DNA from: Butyricicoccus_A sp963620595
Lineage (GTDB): Bacteria > Bacillota > Clostridia > Oscillospirales > Butyricicoccaceae
NCBI GenBank assembly: GCA_963620595.1
Contig: CAVFAY010000035.1
Coordinates: 1 to 25,238 of the forward strand
DNA length: 25,238 nucleotides
Direction: 5' to 3'
Below are positions 6,228-13,922 of the stretch, one piece after another; the first letter of the stretch is position 1; the number at the start of each line of letters is the position of its first letter. Under the pieces are notes generated by a model. That model searched no databases. It was given only the letters and a program-made list of their open reading frames with translations, and was not told the DNA's origin. A program made the position numbers and the translations under genes.

Positions 6228-8855
6228 TCAGCCTTTCGCCGCGTACCAATCGTGACCTGATGATACATCGACAGTGAGTGAGGCTTTGAGCTGGCAGGCC
6301 GCTTCCATTTCTTCCTTCAGAATGCGCTCTGCCTGCTCTCTTTCCCGCTCCGGTGTCTCCAAAATGAGTTCGTCGTGTACTTGCAGCACGAGCCTGCTCT
6401 GCATGTTTTCTTCCTTGAGTCTGCGATACACTCGCAGCATGGCAATTTTGATAATATCTGCCGCTGTACCCTGAATCGGCGTATTGAGTGCCATTCGCTC
6501 GCCTAGCTTACGAATATTATTGTTTTTGGACTTTAGCTCCGGCAGCCAGCGCTTGCGTCCAAATTTCGTCTGCACAAAGCTTTCTTCCTTTGCCTGCTCC
6601 TTGATGCGCGACATATATTCACGCACGCCATGATATACCGACAAATATTTGTTAATATATTCCGTCGCCGTCTTGACGGAAACGCCAATATCATTGGATA
6701 ACGAATATCCCGAGATGCCATATACAATACCAAAGTTCACCGCCTTGGACGAACGGCGCATGGATGCCGTCACTTCCTCCATCGGCACATGGAATACCTG
6801 AGATGCTGTCATGGCGTGAATATCTGTTCCGCTGCGGAACGCCTCGATCATAGTCTCGTCATTTGCCATATCTGCGAGCACACGCAGTTCAATCTGCGAA
6901 TAATCCGCATCCACAAGCACGCAACCCTGTTTTGCCACAAACATATGCCGCAGCTCACTGCCGAGTTCCGTGCGAACCGGAATATTCTGCAAATTTGGAT
7001 CGGTCGAGCTGAGCCGTCCGGTCGCTGTCACCATCTGTTGGAACGTCGAATGAATGCGGCCATCCGCCCCAATAACCTTGAGCAAGCCGTCTACATATGT
7101 CGAGCGCAGCTTGGTCAACTGACGATATTCAATTACCATGCCAACCATCGGATGATAGCCCTTAAGGGCTTCCAAAACTTCAATATTAGTAGAATATCCC
7201 GTTTTGGTCTTTTTGATTACCGGCAGTTCCAGTTCTTCAAACAAAATCTGTCCAAGCATTTTGGTGGAATTGATGTTAAATTCCCGCCCGGCTTCTCGAT
7301 AAATATCCGCTGTCAATGCATCAATGCGCTTTGTCAGCGCATCGCCGAAGGTACGCAAGGCATCTGCATCCGCTTGAAAACCATAAAACTGCATCGAGGC
7401 GAGCACGCCCTCTAACGGCAGTTCGATAGTTTGGTACAGCTCATACATGCCTTGTTTTTTGATATTTCGTACAATTTCCTGTGCCATTTCCTGCACAGCG
7501 GCAGCGTGATCCGCCAGCGTGCGCAGTGCGTTTTTCCGTCCGCCCAACGGAGAGAACGCGTCCTCTGCTTCATAATCAGAGACAGGTGCCAATTCTTGAT
7601 TCAAATACGCAAGCGCGACTTTTTCTAAACCATAGCTTGATTCAGACGGATCAAGCAAATAGGCGCCAAGCGCCGTATCGCATACAAAATCTGCCGCTTC
7701 GATTCCCTCTTTGAGCAGTGCCAGCAAATACGGCTTGCCATCGTGTACTGTCAGCGGATACTTTCCGGAAAACAGCTGCTGCAAGACCGTATGCCAGCCC
7801 TCTGTTCCCACTTGGTCAGCGCACAGCAAATACGCAGTGTCCTCTGCAAGCACGCACACTGCTTCCAATGAATGCGGCGCAGTGACAACCAACTCCTGCT
7901 TGTCCGCAATCGCAGCAAATAATTCCTCGCCGCTGTGCAATTCCTTGCGGATGACCTCCTTTTTGGGAACAGAATCCTCATCCGGAGCGTGCAGTCCCAA
8001 TCGCGTAATATAATTTTTGAACTCTAACCGAGTGAACAGCCGGTACAGCGCCGATTCATCCATGTGCATTTCCGGCAGTTCTGTCACATTGCATTCCAGC
8101 GGTACATCGCGCACGATGGTAACCAAGTGCAGACTCTTATCTGCCGCTTCTCTTCCGTTCAGCAATTTGGTTCTCTGTCCTTTTTTAATAAACGGATCAT
8201 CAATATTGTCATAAACCGCCTGCACAGAGCCAAATTTCTGAATCAGTCCCATCGCTGTCTTTTCGCCGATGCCGGGCACGCCAGGAATATTATCCGAGGT
8301 ATCACCCATGAGCGCTTTGAGATCAATCATATGAATGGGATCAAATCCATACTGCTCTCGAAAAACCTCTGTGGTATATTCGGTAATCGTCGTCTGACCC
8401 TTGCGTGTGATAGACAGCAGCACACTGGTTCCTCCGCCAATCAGCTGCAAAGAGTCTTTATCTCCCGTGACAATCAGGCAGGTATCTCCGTTGTCATTCG
8501 CCTGTTGGCTCAAGGTTCCCAGCAGATCATCTGCTTCAAATCCCGCCTTTTCCATATACGGAATGCCCATTGCATCCAACACTTCGCGAATGAGCGGAAG
8601 CTGCTGCGCGAGTTCATCCGGCATCCCTTTTCGCGTTCCCTTATAATCCGCATATTCTTTATGACGAAATGTTTTTTCCCTGACGTCAAAGCATACAACG
8701 ATGCGGTCCGGCTTGTGCTCATCCTGTAATTTGAACAGCGTGGATAAAAAGCCATATACGGCATTTGTAAACAATCCTTCGTGGTTGGTCAGCAGCCGTA
8801 CACCATAAAAGGCACGATTGAGTATGCTGTTGCCATCTATTGCCATCAGCTTCAT
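6228..8855 (-). CDS. polA: DNA polymerase I
   Basis: The product has 875 residues from the ATG at 8855, chosen because GGAGG lies 7 nt upstream; the in-frame ATG at 8873 precedes that site. The N-terminal 5'-3' exonuclease (about residues 1-290) has AIDGNSILNRAFYG, FEADDLLGTL, TGDKDSLQL and the helix-hairpin-helix DNIPGVPGIGEKTA. The middle 3'-5' exonuclease-like domain (about 300-470) lacks the Asp-x-Glu metal motif, so proofreading is probably absent, as in many Firmicute and Thermus enzymes. The polymerase domain has DADYSQIELRVLA (motif A), KAVNFGIVYGISGYSLS (motif B, finger helix) and LQVHDELILE (motif C). It fills gaps, removes RNA primers and takes part in excision repair. It leads a compact operon with the phosphatase-like gene, rimI and tsaD. 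Confidence 0.95.
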   Translation of the reverse strand: MKLMAIDGNSILNRAFYGVRLLTNHEGLFTNAVYGFLSTLFKLQDEHKPDRIVVCFDVREKTFRHKEYADYKGTRKGMPDELAQQLPLIREVLDAMGIPYMEKAGFEADDLLGTLSQQANDNGDTCLIVTGDKDSLQLIGGGTSVLLSITRKGQTTITEYTTEVFREQYGFDPIHMIDLKALMGDTSDNIPGVPGIGEKTAMGLIQKFGSVQAVYDNIDDPFIKKGQRTKLLNGREAADKSLHLVTIVRDVPLECNVTELPEMHMDESALYRLFTRLEFKNYITRLGLHAPDEDSVPKKEVIRKELHSGEELFAAIADKQELVVTAPHSLEAVCVLAEDTAYLLCADQVGTEGWHTVLQQLFSGKYPLTVHDGKPYLLALLKEGIEAADFVCDTALGAYLLDPSESSYGLEKVALAYLNQELAPVSDYEAEDAFSPLGGRKNALRTLADHAAAVQEMAQEIVRNIKKQGMYELYQTIELPLEGVLASMQFYGFQADADALRTFGDALTKRIDALTADIYREAGREFNINSTKMLGQILFEELELPVIKKTKTGYSTNIEVLEALKGYHPMVGMVIEYRQLTKLRSTYVDGLLKVIGADGRIHSTFQQMVTATGRLSSTDPNLQNIPVRTELGSELRHMFVAKQGCVLVDADYSQIELRVLADMANDETMIEAFRSGTDIHAMTASQVFHVPMEEVTASMRRSSKAVNFGIVYGISGYSLSNDIGVSVKTATEYINKYLSVYHGVREYMSRIKEQAKEESFVQTKFGRKRWLPELKSKNNNIRKLGERMALNTPIQGTAADIIKIAMLRVYRRLKEENMQSRLVLQVHDELILETPEREREQAERILKEEMEAACQLKASLTVDVSSGHDWYAAKG

Positions 8856-8886
8856 TGCATGTCCTCCATTCATTTCCTAATTGTTT

Positions 8887-8892
8887 ATTATA
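8887..8892 (-). promoter_or_regulatory. Extended -10 promoter of the polA operon
   Basis: On the minus strand TATAAT (8892-8887) is preceded by TGG, giving an extended -10, about 31 nt before the polA start. No good -35 box is visible at 16-18 bp. Confidence 0.6.
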
Positions 8893-8965
8893 CCATGAAT
8901 ACACAAGCATTTACTAGAGGATACAAAGGAAAAAAGACAGCTCAACTGTGAACTGTCCGTTTCTG

Positions 8966-8993
8966 TTGATATTTGGAAATGGTTTGGTATAAT
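8966..8993 (+). promoter_or_regulatory. Promoter of the toxin mRNA
   Basis: TTGATA (8966-8971) and a perfect TATAAT (8988-8993) are separated by 16 bp, with TGG before the -10. This is one of the strongest promoters in the window. It drives a transcript with a leader of about 50 nt to the small peptide at 9050. Confidence 0.85.
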
Positions 8994-9049
8994 AGTTCTG
9001 TTACCGCCTTTTTCCGGCACAGGCCAGTGACGGAAGGGAGGTGTCTTTG

Positions 9050-9136
9050 ATGGAATGGATTTCCTCATTATTTCTCGCTGTTGCGGCAAGTGTAATTTCT
9101 CATTACATATGCAAATGGCTCGACAGTTGGAAGTAA
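9050..9136 (+). CDS. 28-residue hydrophobic peptide, probable type I toxin
   Basis: The ATG at 9050 has GGGAGG 8 nt upstream. The peptide starts MEWISSLFLAVAASVISHYI, which spans a membrane-crossing helix (about residues 4-20), and ends with a polar CKWLDSWK tail. The size, single helix and charged tail fit Fst/Ldr-like type I toxins, and short peptides ending in a KWLD-like motif recur in gut Clostridia as I remember them. The context supports this strongly: its own promoter, a convergent promoter behind it, a shared hairpin terminator, and direct repeats that give the opposing RNA complementarity to this start region. The expected action is insertion into the host membrane when not repressed. 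It is too short for automatic gene finders and easily missed. Toxicity itself is inferred. Confidence 0.75.
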   Translation: MEWISSLFLAVAASVISHYICKWLDSWK

Positions 9137-9169
9137 AACGGCGATAATGAGCCTCGGTTGATTGCTCCG

Positions 9170-9257
9170 TATAAAAGCAAATAGAAACCCCCAGTAGCGG
9201 CAACTACTGGGGGTTTCGCTTTGTGTCTTTTCCGGTTGATGATTTCCTCATTCATCA
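9170..9257 (-). ncRNA. Antisense RNA, probable RNA antitoxin
   Basis: A strong minus-strand promoter (9263-9291) would start an RNA near 9257 that ends after the hairpin at 9217-9184, giving about 75-85 nt. Its 5' part carries the reverse complement of GATTTCCTCATT (9241-9252), of GTGTCTTT (9223-9230) and of TTTTCCGG (9228-9235). The same plus-strand words occur in the toxin mRNA at 9058-9069, 9041-9048 and 9010-9017. The RNA can therefore pair with the toxin transcript in the leader, at the ribosome binding region and over codons 3-7, in addition to full complementarity at the overlapping 3' hairpin. This matches the RNA I/RNA II plan of the par locus of plasmid pAD1. Confidence 0.75.
9184..9217. 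terminator. Shared bidirectional terminator of toxin and antisense RNAs
   Basis: A perfect 14-bp stem (9184-9197 with 9204-9217, 6-nt loop) lies between the two convergent promoters. The plus-strand flank is TTTCGCTTTG and the minus-strand flank is TATTTGCTTTTAT, so either strand could terminate here. Confidence 0.85.
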
Positions 9258-9262
9258 GCTAT

Positions 9263-9291
9263 ATTATAGCACGGCAATATTTTCCCGTCAA
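9263..9291 (-). promoter_or_regulatory. Promoter of the antisense RNA
   Basis: On the minus strand TTGACG (9291-9286) and a perfect TATAAT (9268-9263) are separated by 17 bp. No open reading frame with a ribosome binding site follows it before the hairpin, so its product should be an untranslated RNA. Confidence 0.85.
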
Positions 9292-9315
9292 GCCATGCTG
9301 CGTTTTTCTTCTTCG

Positions 9316-9345
9316 TTGACGGTACCTACAAAAATCGTTTATAAT
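9316..9345 (+). promoter_or_regulatory. Promoter of the first LTA-synthase-like gene
   Basis: TTGACG (9316-9321) and TATAAT (9340-9345) are separated by 18 bp, 31 nt before the start codon at 9377. Confidence 0.75.
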
Positions 9346-9376
9346 ACAACTATCCTGATGAAAAGAAGGTGAAATT

Positions 9377-11161
9377 TTGTCGTCTTCTCGCTTCGTGCGA
9401 CTGTACGCAATACCATGGCTTGTGTATTTCGCACCAGAGATATTTTTGCTGTATAGTTCCGGTACGACAGCGGTTTTGCCGCTGTTATATTCTGCCGTCT
9501 GGGCGGCAATCTGCACAGCATTGGTATCGTTGCTTCCGCAGTCAGCCGCCCGCCTGTTGGGCACGGTCATCGGTCTGCTTGCCATCGTCTATTCTTTGGT
9601 ACAAGCTGGATATTATCGCATTTTCCAACGATTTTTATGGCTGCGTGATCTCGCTTACCTGCGCGACGGCGCAGCGTTTGCCAACTCCCTGTTTTCGTAT
9701 CTGTCTGTCAGATTTTTCATCGGTGCCGCTGGTATGCTTCTCTTACTCGTGCTGGCATGTCTAATGCGTCCGCGCACGCAGCCTTCTCGCGCACGTACCC
9801 TGTACATCTGCTTCGGTGCATTGACTGCCGCTTCGCTGGTGTCCTATCAGACGCCAGCGAATACCTCTTACGATTACAGCGTATATCAATCAAACGGGCT
9901 GTATCAAACCGCTTTATACGATGTCTCTGCCCATTTTCTTGAGCCAATGCTCTGCGATTCCGATGCTCAGCAAGGGCAAGCGCGCGCCGAGGTTTCTGCC
10001 TATCTCAATACCTATGGCAGTTCCGGGTCAACCAATGCTATGACCGGTACCTTGCGCGGCAAAAATGTGATTCTTGTCCTGATGGAAAGTGTCGATGATT
10101 GGACGATTACCCCAGATTCTGCGCCGACAATCACGCGTTTGATGCAGGATGGCATACAATTTACCAATTTTTATACGCCGTTATACGGCAGTGCCCGCAC
10201 GTTTAATTCAGAATTTGCGATGAACACCGGCATCTTCTCTCCGACAGACGGGAAGTTCGTCACAGCCTATCAGACCAATGATTTTTCTGAAAGTCTGCCG
10301 AGCCGGTTTCGTGCCAACGGCTACACCGCCAACGCATTTCATTACAACAGGCCGTCTTTTTACAGCCGCGGTGTGATGGATCCTGCCATGGGTTATGACC
10401 AGTACATCAGCTATATGGATTACACAGACAATCCTTTTTCCGACGAGCTATACGAGGACAGCTTTGTCCTGACAAATCCTGCACTGAAAAACAAACTATT
10501 GCCCACAGACCAGCCTTTTTTTAACTTTGTCATCTCCCGCAACGCACATATGCCGTATGGCAATGGCGATTCTGTCGGAGCATATGCCATGCAGAAATAT
10601 CCGCAGTATGCCAATCGCGACAGCTGCTCGGAAGTCAATTATTACTATGCAAAAATCCGATTGCTCGACGACTTTTTCGCTCAGCTGCTGCAAGAGCTTG
10701 AGCAACGAGATTTGCTGCAAAATACCGTGATTATCGGCGTAACCGATCACTACGCCTACACCATGACCAATCAGCAGCGCGTGCGAGAACTATCTCAGAT
10801 AGACACAGATTTGCTTTTAGAGCGCACACCGTGCTTTATCTGGTCCGCAGATATGCAGCCAATGATGATTACCAAAACATGTAATACCACGGATTTAGTG
10901 CCAACACTGCTCAATCTATTTGGTATGGACAGCTCCGGTTATCTTGGCCATGACATTTTCGATAGTACCTATACGGGCTATGCCATTTTCAGCGATGGCA
11001 GTTGGATCACAGACAACGCCGTGTATCAGCATGATTCCGTTGTGTACCAGTTTCCCCAGCATACCACTTCACAAACCGAAATCTCAGCTATGAATGCGCT
11101 GACCGCTCGCTATCTTGCGGCAAACAACCAAATCTTGTTCAGCAATTATTATCATCGCTGA
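9377..11161 (+). CDS. LTA synthase family protein (membrane phosphoglycerol transferase/sulfatase fold)
   Basis: The product has 594 residues. The start is TTG at 9377 behind GAAGGTG; no ATG is well placed. About four or five membrane helices fill residues 8-160, followed by an extracellular sulfatase-like domain. The catalytic set of the LtaS family is present: E237 in VLMESVDD, the nucleophile T275 in GSARTFNSEF, D457-H458 in VTDHYAY, and H391 in NAHMPYG as a likely substrate ligand. LtaS-type enzymes move glycerol-phosphate from phosphatidylglycerol onto teichoic acid or membrane glycolipid, outside the membrane and dependent on Mn2+. Whether this one elongates a polymer, primes it or decorates another glycan cannot be told from sequence. 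It has its own promoter and terminator, and a paralogue lies at 15970. Confidence 0.85.
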   Translation: MSSSRFVRLYAIPWLVYFAPEIFLLYSSGTTAVLPLLYSAVWAAICTALVSLLPQSAARLLGTVIGLLAIVYSLVQAGYYRIFQRFLWLRDLAYLRDGAAFANSLFSYLSVRFFIGAAGMLLLLVLACLMRPRTQPSRARTLYICFGALTAASLVSYQTPANTSYDYSVYQSNGLYQTALYDVSAHFLEPMLCDSDAQQGQARAEVSAYLNTYGSSGSTNAMTGTLRGKNVILVLMESVDDWTITPDSAPTITRLMQDGIQFTNFYTPLYGSARTFNSEFAMNTGIFSPTDGKFVTAYQTNDFSESLPSRFRANGYTANAFHYNRPSFYSRGVMDPAMGYDQYISYMDYTDNPFSDELYEDSFVLTNPALKNKLLPTDQPFFNFVISRNAHMPYGNGDSVGAYAMQKYPQYANRDSCSEVNYYYAKIRLLDDFFAQLLQELEQRDLLQNTVIIGVTDHYAYTMTNQQRVRELSQIDTDLLLERTPCFIWSADMQPMMITKTCNTTDLVPTLLNLFGMDSSGYLGHDIFDSTYTGYAIFSDGSWITDNAVYQHDSVVYQFPQHTTSQTEISAMNALTARYLAANNQILFSNYYHR

Positions 11162-11164
11162 CTG

Positions 11165-11202
11165 GGAGCCGAAGAAATCTTCCTCTTCGGCTCCTTTCTT
11201 TT
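11165..11202. terminator. Terminator shared by the LTA-synthase-like gene and spo0A
   Basis: An 11-bp stem (11165-11175 with 11184-11194, arms GGAGCCGAAGA and TCTTCGGCTCC) is followed by TTTCTTTT on the plus strand. It lies between the stop codons of two convergent genes. The minus-strand side lacks a T-run, so it mainly serves the plus strand. Confidence 0.8.
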
Positions 11203-11977
11203 AGCCGATTTTCAGCTCCAACCGCAGACGGTCTGCAACCATCGAAATAAATTCACTGTTTGTCGGTTTTCCCTTTGTGCCGGACACAGTAAATCCAAAA
11301 TATTCTTGCAGCGTGTCCACATCGCCGCGATCCCAGGCGACTTCAATGGCATGTCGAATCGCGCGTTCTACACGAGAAGAGGTTGTTTTGAATTTTTTTG
11401 CGACAGTCGGGTATAATACCTTTGTAATCGCATTGATTGCCTCCATATCATGAATTGTCATAATGATAGCCTCGCGCAAATACTGGTATCCCTTAATATG
11501 CGCCGGTACGCCGATCTGATGAATAATGTCCGTCACGCGCATTTCAATTTCCAGTTCCTCATTTGGCACGCGCACAGCGGCAGTGCGCATATATCCCCGC
11601 TGTCCGCCGTGCCGACACACACGCTGAGCCAGTGCGTGCAATTCCACCGGCTTGCGCAGATAAAAGCTGACGCCTAGCGCATTGCATTCCTCTGTTGTTT
11701 CCTGTGATGCGAAGCTGCTCAGCACAAAAATCGCAGGCATTCTCGCAGGAGCTGCCTCGTTCAGTTCATGCAGGATCGTCAGTCCATCCACTCCCGGCAA
11801 AATCAGATCCATCAGCACAACATCTGGTGCATCTTCTAAAATATGCTGCACCAGTCCATTTCCATCCCCATATGTCCCAATGATCTCAATCCGCTCATCA
11901 GCACACAACGTTTCCCGCAGCACAGCGCGAAATTCCTTATCTTCGTCAGCAATCAATACACGAATCCTGTTCTCCAT
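11201..11977 (-). CDS. spo0A: Sporulation master regulator Spo0A
   Basis: The protein has 258 residues, close to the family norm. The receiver domain (about 1-125) has the acidic pocket D11-E12-D13, the phosphoacceptor D57 in VLMDLILPGVDG, and K109 in the LRKPVE motif. A linker leads to the C-terminal DNA-binding domain with GVPAHIKGYQYLREAI, the recognition region TSSRVERAIRHAIEVAWDRG, and GKPTNSEFI near the end. All are hallmarks of Spo0A. Phosphorylated Spo0A binds 0A boxes (TGNCGAA) to switch on sporulation. spoIVB lies upstream on the same strand, the conserved arrangement in spore formers. It shows that the host, or its recent ancestors, can form spores. A 6-of-7 match to a 0A box occurs in its own upstream region at 12095-12101. 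Confidence 0.97.
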   Translation of the reverse strand: MENRIRVLIADEDKEFRAVLRETLCADERIEIIGTYGDGNGLVQHILEDAPDVVLMDLILPGVDGLTILHELNEAAPARMPAIFVLSSFASQETTEECNALGVSFYLRKPVELHALAQRVCRHGGQRGYMRTAAVRVPNEELEIEMRVTDIIHQIGVPAHIKGYQYLREAIIMTIHDMEAINAITKVLYPTVAKKFKTTSSRVERAIRHAIEVAWDRGDVDTLQEYFGFTVSGTKGKPTNSEFISMVADRLRLELKIG

Positions 11978-12248
11978 GTTATCATTCCCTGCCTTCCAGC
12001 ATTTCCGTTAGAATTTACCGTTTTCCGGCAGCATCAGCGTATCATATTTTCGCACGAAAGACAATAAATTTTACTCATTTCTTCATAAAAACATTTCGTC
12101 TTTTTTCAACATACGTAAAGCAAATAATCGATATTCATAGTTAATTTGCCATTTTTCATCACAATATGCGAATATTTTCGTGCAATATTTCATCAAGCAA
12201 GTCCATGAATATGTTTATATTTTGCTAATTTTATATGAACAGCATTCG
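11978..12248. other. AT-rich spo0A upstream region
   Basis: About 270 AT-rich bases lie between spo0A and the hairpin behind spoIVB. No gene is evident. Near the gene is a TTTCG/CGAAA inverted repeat (12053-12064). At 12095-12101 the minus strand reads AGACGAA, one base off the 0A-box core, suggesting autoregulation. I could not place a convincing sigma-A or sigma-H promoter. Confidence 0.4.
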
Positions 12249-12282
12249 AGGGGCGCAGCCATGCGCCGCGCCCCTGTTTTTT
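12249..12282 (+). terminator. GC-rich hairpin with plus-strand T-run
   Basis: Arms AGGGGCGC (12249-12256) and GCGCCCCT (12268-12275) are followed by G and six T on the plus strand. The genes on both sides are on the minus strand. It may still end spoIVB inefficiently, but the T-run points to plus-strand transcription. Confidence 0.6.
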
Positions 12283-12285
12283 CAA

Positions 12286-13284
12286 TCATCCTGCCGCATC
12301 GAGCATATTTTTAATCAGAATTCCATACCCCCGATCCGGATGATCTACGAGCACATGCGTGACTGCGCCAACCAGTTTTCCATCCTGTAAAATTGGCGAT
12401 CCGCTCATCCCCGGCACGATTCCTCCGGTCTTTTCCAGCAAAGTTTCATCTGTCACACGCAAGAATAAATTTCGGCTGTCCGAAGCATCCGTTGTGATCT
12501 TTTCAATCGAAATCGCATACTTTTCGGGCTGTGAACCCGAAATACAGGTTAAAATTTCCGCTTGACCTGTGTGCACCTCCTCCGGCTCCGCCGTAGCAAA
12601 AACAGTCTGCCCTGCATACAAACCGACATCCTGTAATGTGCCAAAAATGCCGCACGCGGTATTGTCGTTCAGTGTTCCCATCTCTGTTGAGAAATCATAC
12701 GTGCCAATTAACTCTCCCGGCTTTCCTGCTGTTCCCATTTCGACACGAACCACCTGTGCCGGAATAATAGAACCGGTCTCCAATGGCAGGCGGGCGCCGC
12801 TGTCAACATCCGTAATCGGATGTCCCAATGCACCAAAATCGCCATTTTTCGGATCGACATACGTGAGCGTGCCAATTCCCGCCATACTGTCCCGAATCAG
12901 CAATCCAATCTGGTATCCATCCCCAGATGTGCTCTGCACAGGCTGCACAGAGACTGAAATTTTTGTCTCTCCGCGCAAGCCAACAAGTTCCATCGGCTTT
13001 CCTTCACTATTGCGCACAATGTCTGCCAATGTTTCACTCGAATTAATCGCTATGCCGTTCGCTGTCTGCAAAATATCTCCGGTTTCCAGTCCAGCCTCCT
13101 CTCCTGGACACAAAGCTCCCGCCGGTGTATCAATCTCTGTCATGCCGGAGACAACCACGCCTTCCGCTGTCATACGAACGCCCGCCGGAATTCCCAAGGG
13201 AATCACATCTGCTGCCTGTGCTGTGCACGAAATCAGCAATACCGCCGCCAATACACCACACCAACACGTTCTCCGCCTGTTCAT
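12286..13284 (-). CDS. spoIVB: SpoIVB serine peptidase (family S55)
   Basis: The product has 332 residues with the start at ATG 13284 behind AAGGGAGAGG. An N-terminal signal segment (residues 1-25) contains RRR and a hydrophobic stretch. The LISC there could be a lipobox, or cleavage may follow AQA. A PDZ domain spans about residues 40-115. The S55 peptidase domain has H155 in GALGHPITDVDSG and S296 in the GMSGSPILQDGK motif. In sporulation SpoIVB is secreted from the forespore into the intermembrane space. There it cleaves SpoIVFA to activate processing of pro-sigma-K in Bacillus; clostridial roles vary. The protein is shorter than the Bacillus one, mostly before the PDZ domain. Its neighbour spo0A confirms the assignment. 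Confidence 0.95.
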   Translation of the reverse strand: MNRRRTCWCGVLAAVLLISCTAQAADVIPLGIPAGVRMTAEGVVVSGMTEIDTPAGALCPGEEAGLETGDILQTANGIAINSSETLADIVRNSEGKPMELVGLRGETKISVSVQPVQSTSGDGYQIGLLIRDSMAGIGTLTYVDPKNGDFGALGHPITDVDSGARLPLETGSIIPAQVVRVEMGTAGKPGELIGTYDFSTEMGTLNDNTACGIFGTLQDVGLYAGQTVFATAEPEEVHTGQAEILTCISGSQPEKYAISIEKITTDASDSRNLFLRVTDETLLEKTGGIVPGMSGSPILQDGKLVGAVTHVLVDHPDRGYGILIKNMLDAAG

Positions 13285-13305
13285 CGCATCCTCTCCCTTC
13301 TTTTT

Positions 13306-13332
13306 TAGATTTTCCGCCGCGCCGAAAATCTA
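13306..13332 (-). promoter_or_regulatory. Inverted repeat in the spoIVB leader
   Basis: TAGATTTTC (13306-13314) and GAAAATCTA (13324-13332) form a 9-bp inverted repeat about 25 nt upstream of spoIVB, just before its ribosome binding site. It could be an operator or a leader hairpin. No T-run follows it on either strand. Confidence 0.35.
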
Positions 13333-13391
13333 TCCGTATAGATGTCTGGTGGAATGTCCACAGATTTCTTAAATCAAAGCACGTTCGGATA

Positions 13392-13420
13392 TTGAACCAA
13401 TTTTTAATTTATGGTATAGT
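13392..13420 (+). promoter_or_regulatory. Promoter of the SLOG-family gene
   Basis: TTGAAC (13392-13397) and TATAGT (13415-13420) are separated by 17 bp, with TGG before the -10. Confidence 0.7.
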
Positions 13421-13452
13421 ACAAGCAGAACATGTGTTTGGGAGAGATGATT

Positions 13453-13845
13453 ATGCGAATTGCCATTGTCGGTTCCCGTTCTGTGACCAACGATGCCTAT
13501 CCAATTTTAGAGCGCTATATGCCGCGGGGAACCAGTGAAATTGTATCCGGCGGCGCAGCCGGTGCCGATGAATTAGCGGAGGAATACGCCCACCGTAACC
13601 ATCTGCCAATGAAAATTTTTCGCCCAGATTATCAGGTCTATCATAAGTCTGCGCCATTGCAGCGCAATTTATCCATTATTCGGTACAGTGATGCCGTGCT
13701 TGTCTTATGGGACGGAAAATCACGCGGCGCGGCGCATGTCATCGTCAATTGCTTTCACGAATATACACCGGTACATGTGCTGCTCATTCGAGACGGAAAG
13801 CTCGTTAAAACGCTGTTTGGTCAGGAAAACGGACGACTGCTATAA
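13453..13845 (+). CDS. SLOG-family nucleotide-binding protein (DprA/YpsA-like fold)
   Basis: The product has 130 residues from the ATG at 13453, preceded by GGGAGAG; the in-frame ATG at 13432 lacks a site. The Rossmann-like SLOG fold is evident. MRIAIVGSRSVTN forms the first strand and loop, SGGAAGADELAEEYA is the glycine-rich nucleotide-binding loop shared with DprA/Smf and LOG proteins, and YSDAVLVLWDGKSRGAAHVI ends with the conserved Asp-Gly-x-Ser-x-Gly segment. SLOG proteins bind nucleotides or nucleotide-derived signals, and some work in DNA uptake or in phage-defence signalling. No effector gene is linked here: it stands alone between spoIVB and the sulfite reductase, with its own promoter and terminator. 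The specific ligand is unknown. Confidence 0.75.
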   Translation: MRIAIVGSRSVTNDAYPILERYMPRGTSEIVSGGAAGADELAEEYAHRNHLPMKIFRPDYQVYHKSAPLQRNLSIIRYSDAVLVLWDGKSRGAAHVIVNCFHEYTPVHVLLIRDGKLVKTLFGQENGRLL

Positions 13846-13867
13846 TTTTATCTTATTTTTTGTCAAA

Positions 13868-13902
13868 AAAACGGACAGAAGCACGATGCCTCTGTCCGTT
13901 TT
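13868..13902. terminator. Bidirectional terminator between SLOG gene and sulfite reductase
   Basis: A 12-bp stem (13868-13879 with 13891-13902, arms AAAACGGACAGA and TCTGTCCGTTTT) lies between two convergent genes. It has A and T tracts on both sides and should stop both transcripts. Confidence 0.9.
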
Positions 13903-13922
13903 GTCTTGATCCAAAATCAAAA

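Noticed and set aside
8877..9203. 108-codon minus-strand frame over the small peptide locus
   Set aside because: It lacks a ribosome binding site and crosses a terminator and a promoter; the plus-strand 28-codon gene explains the region better.
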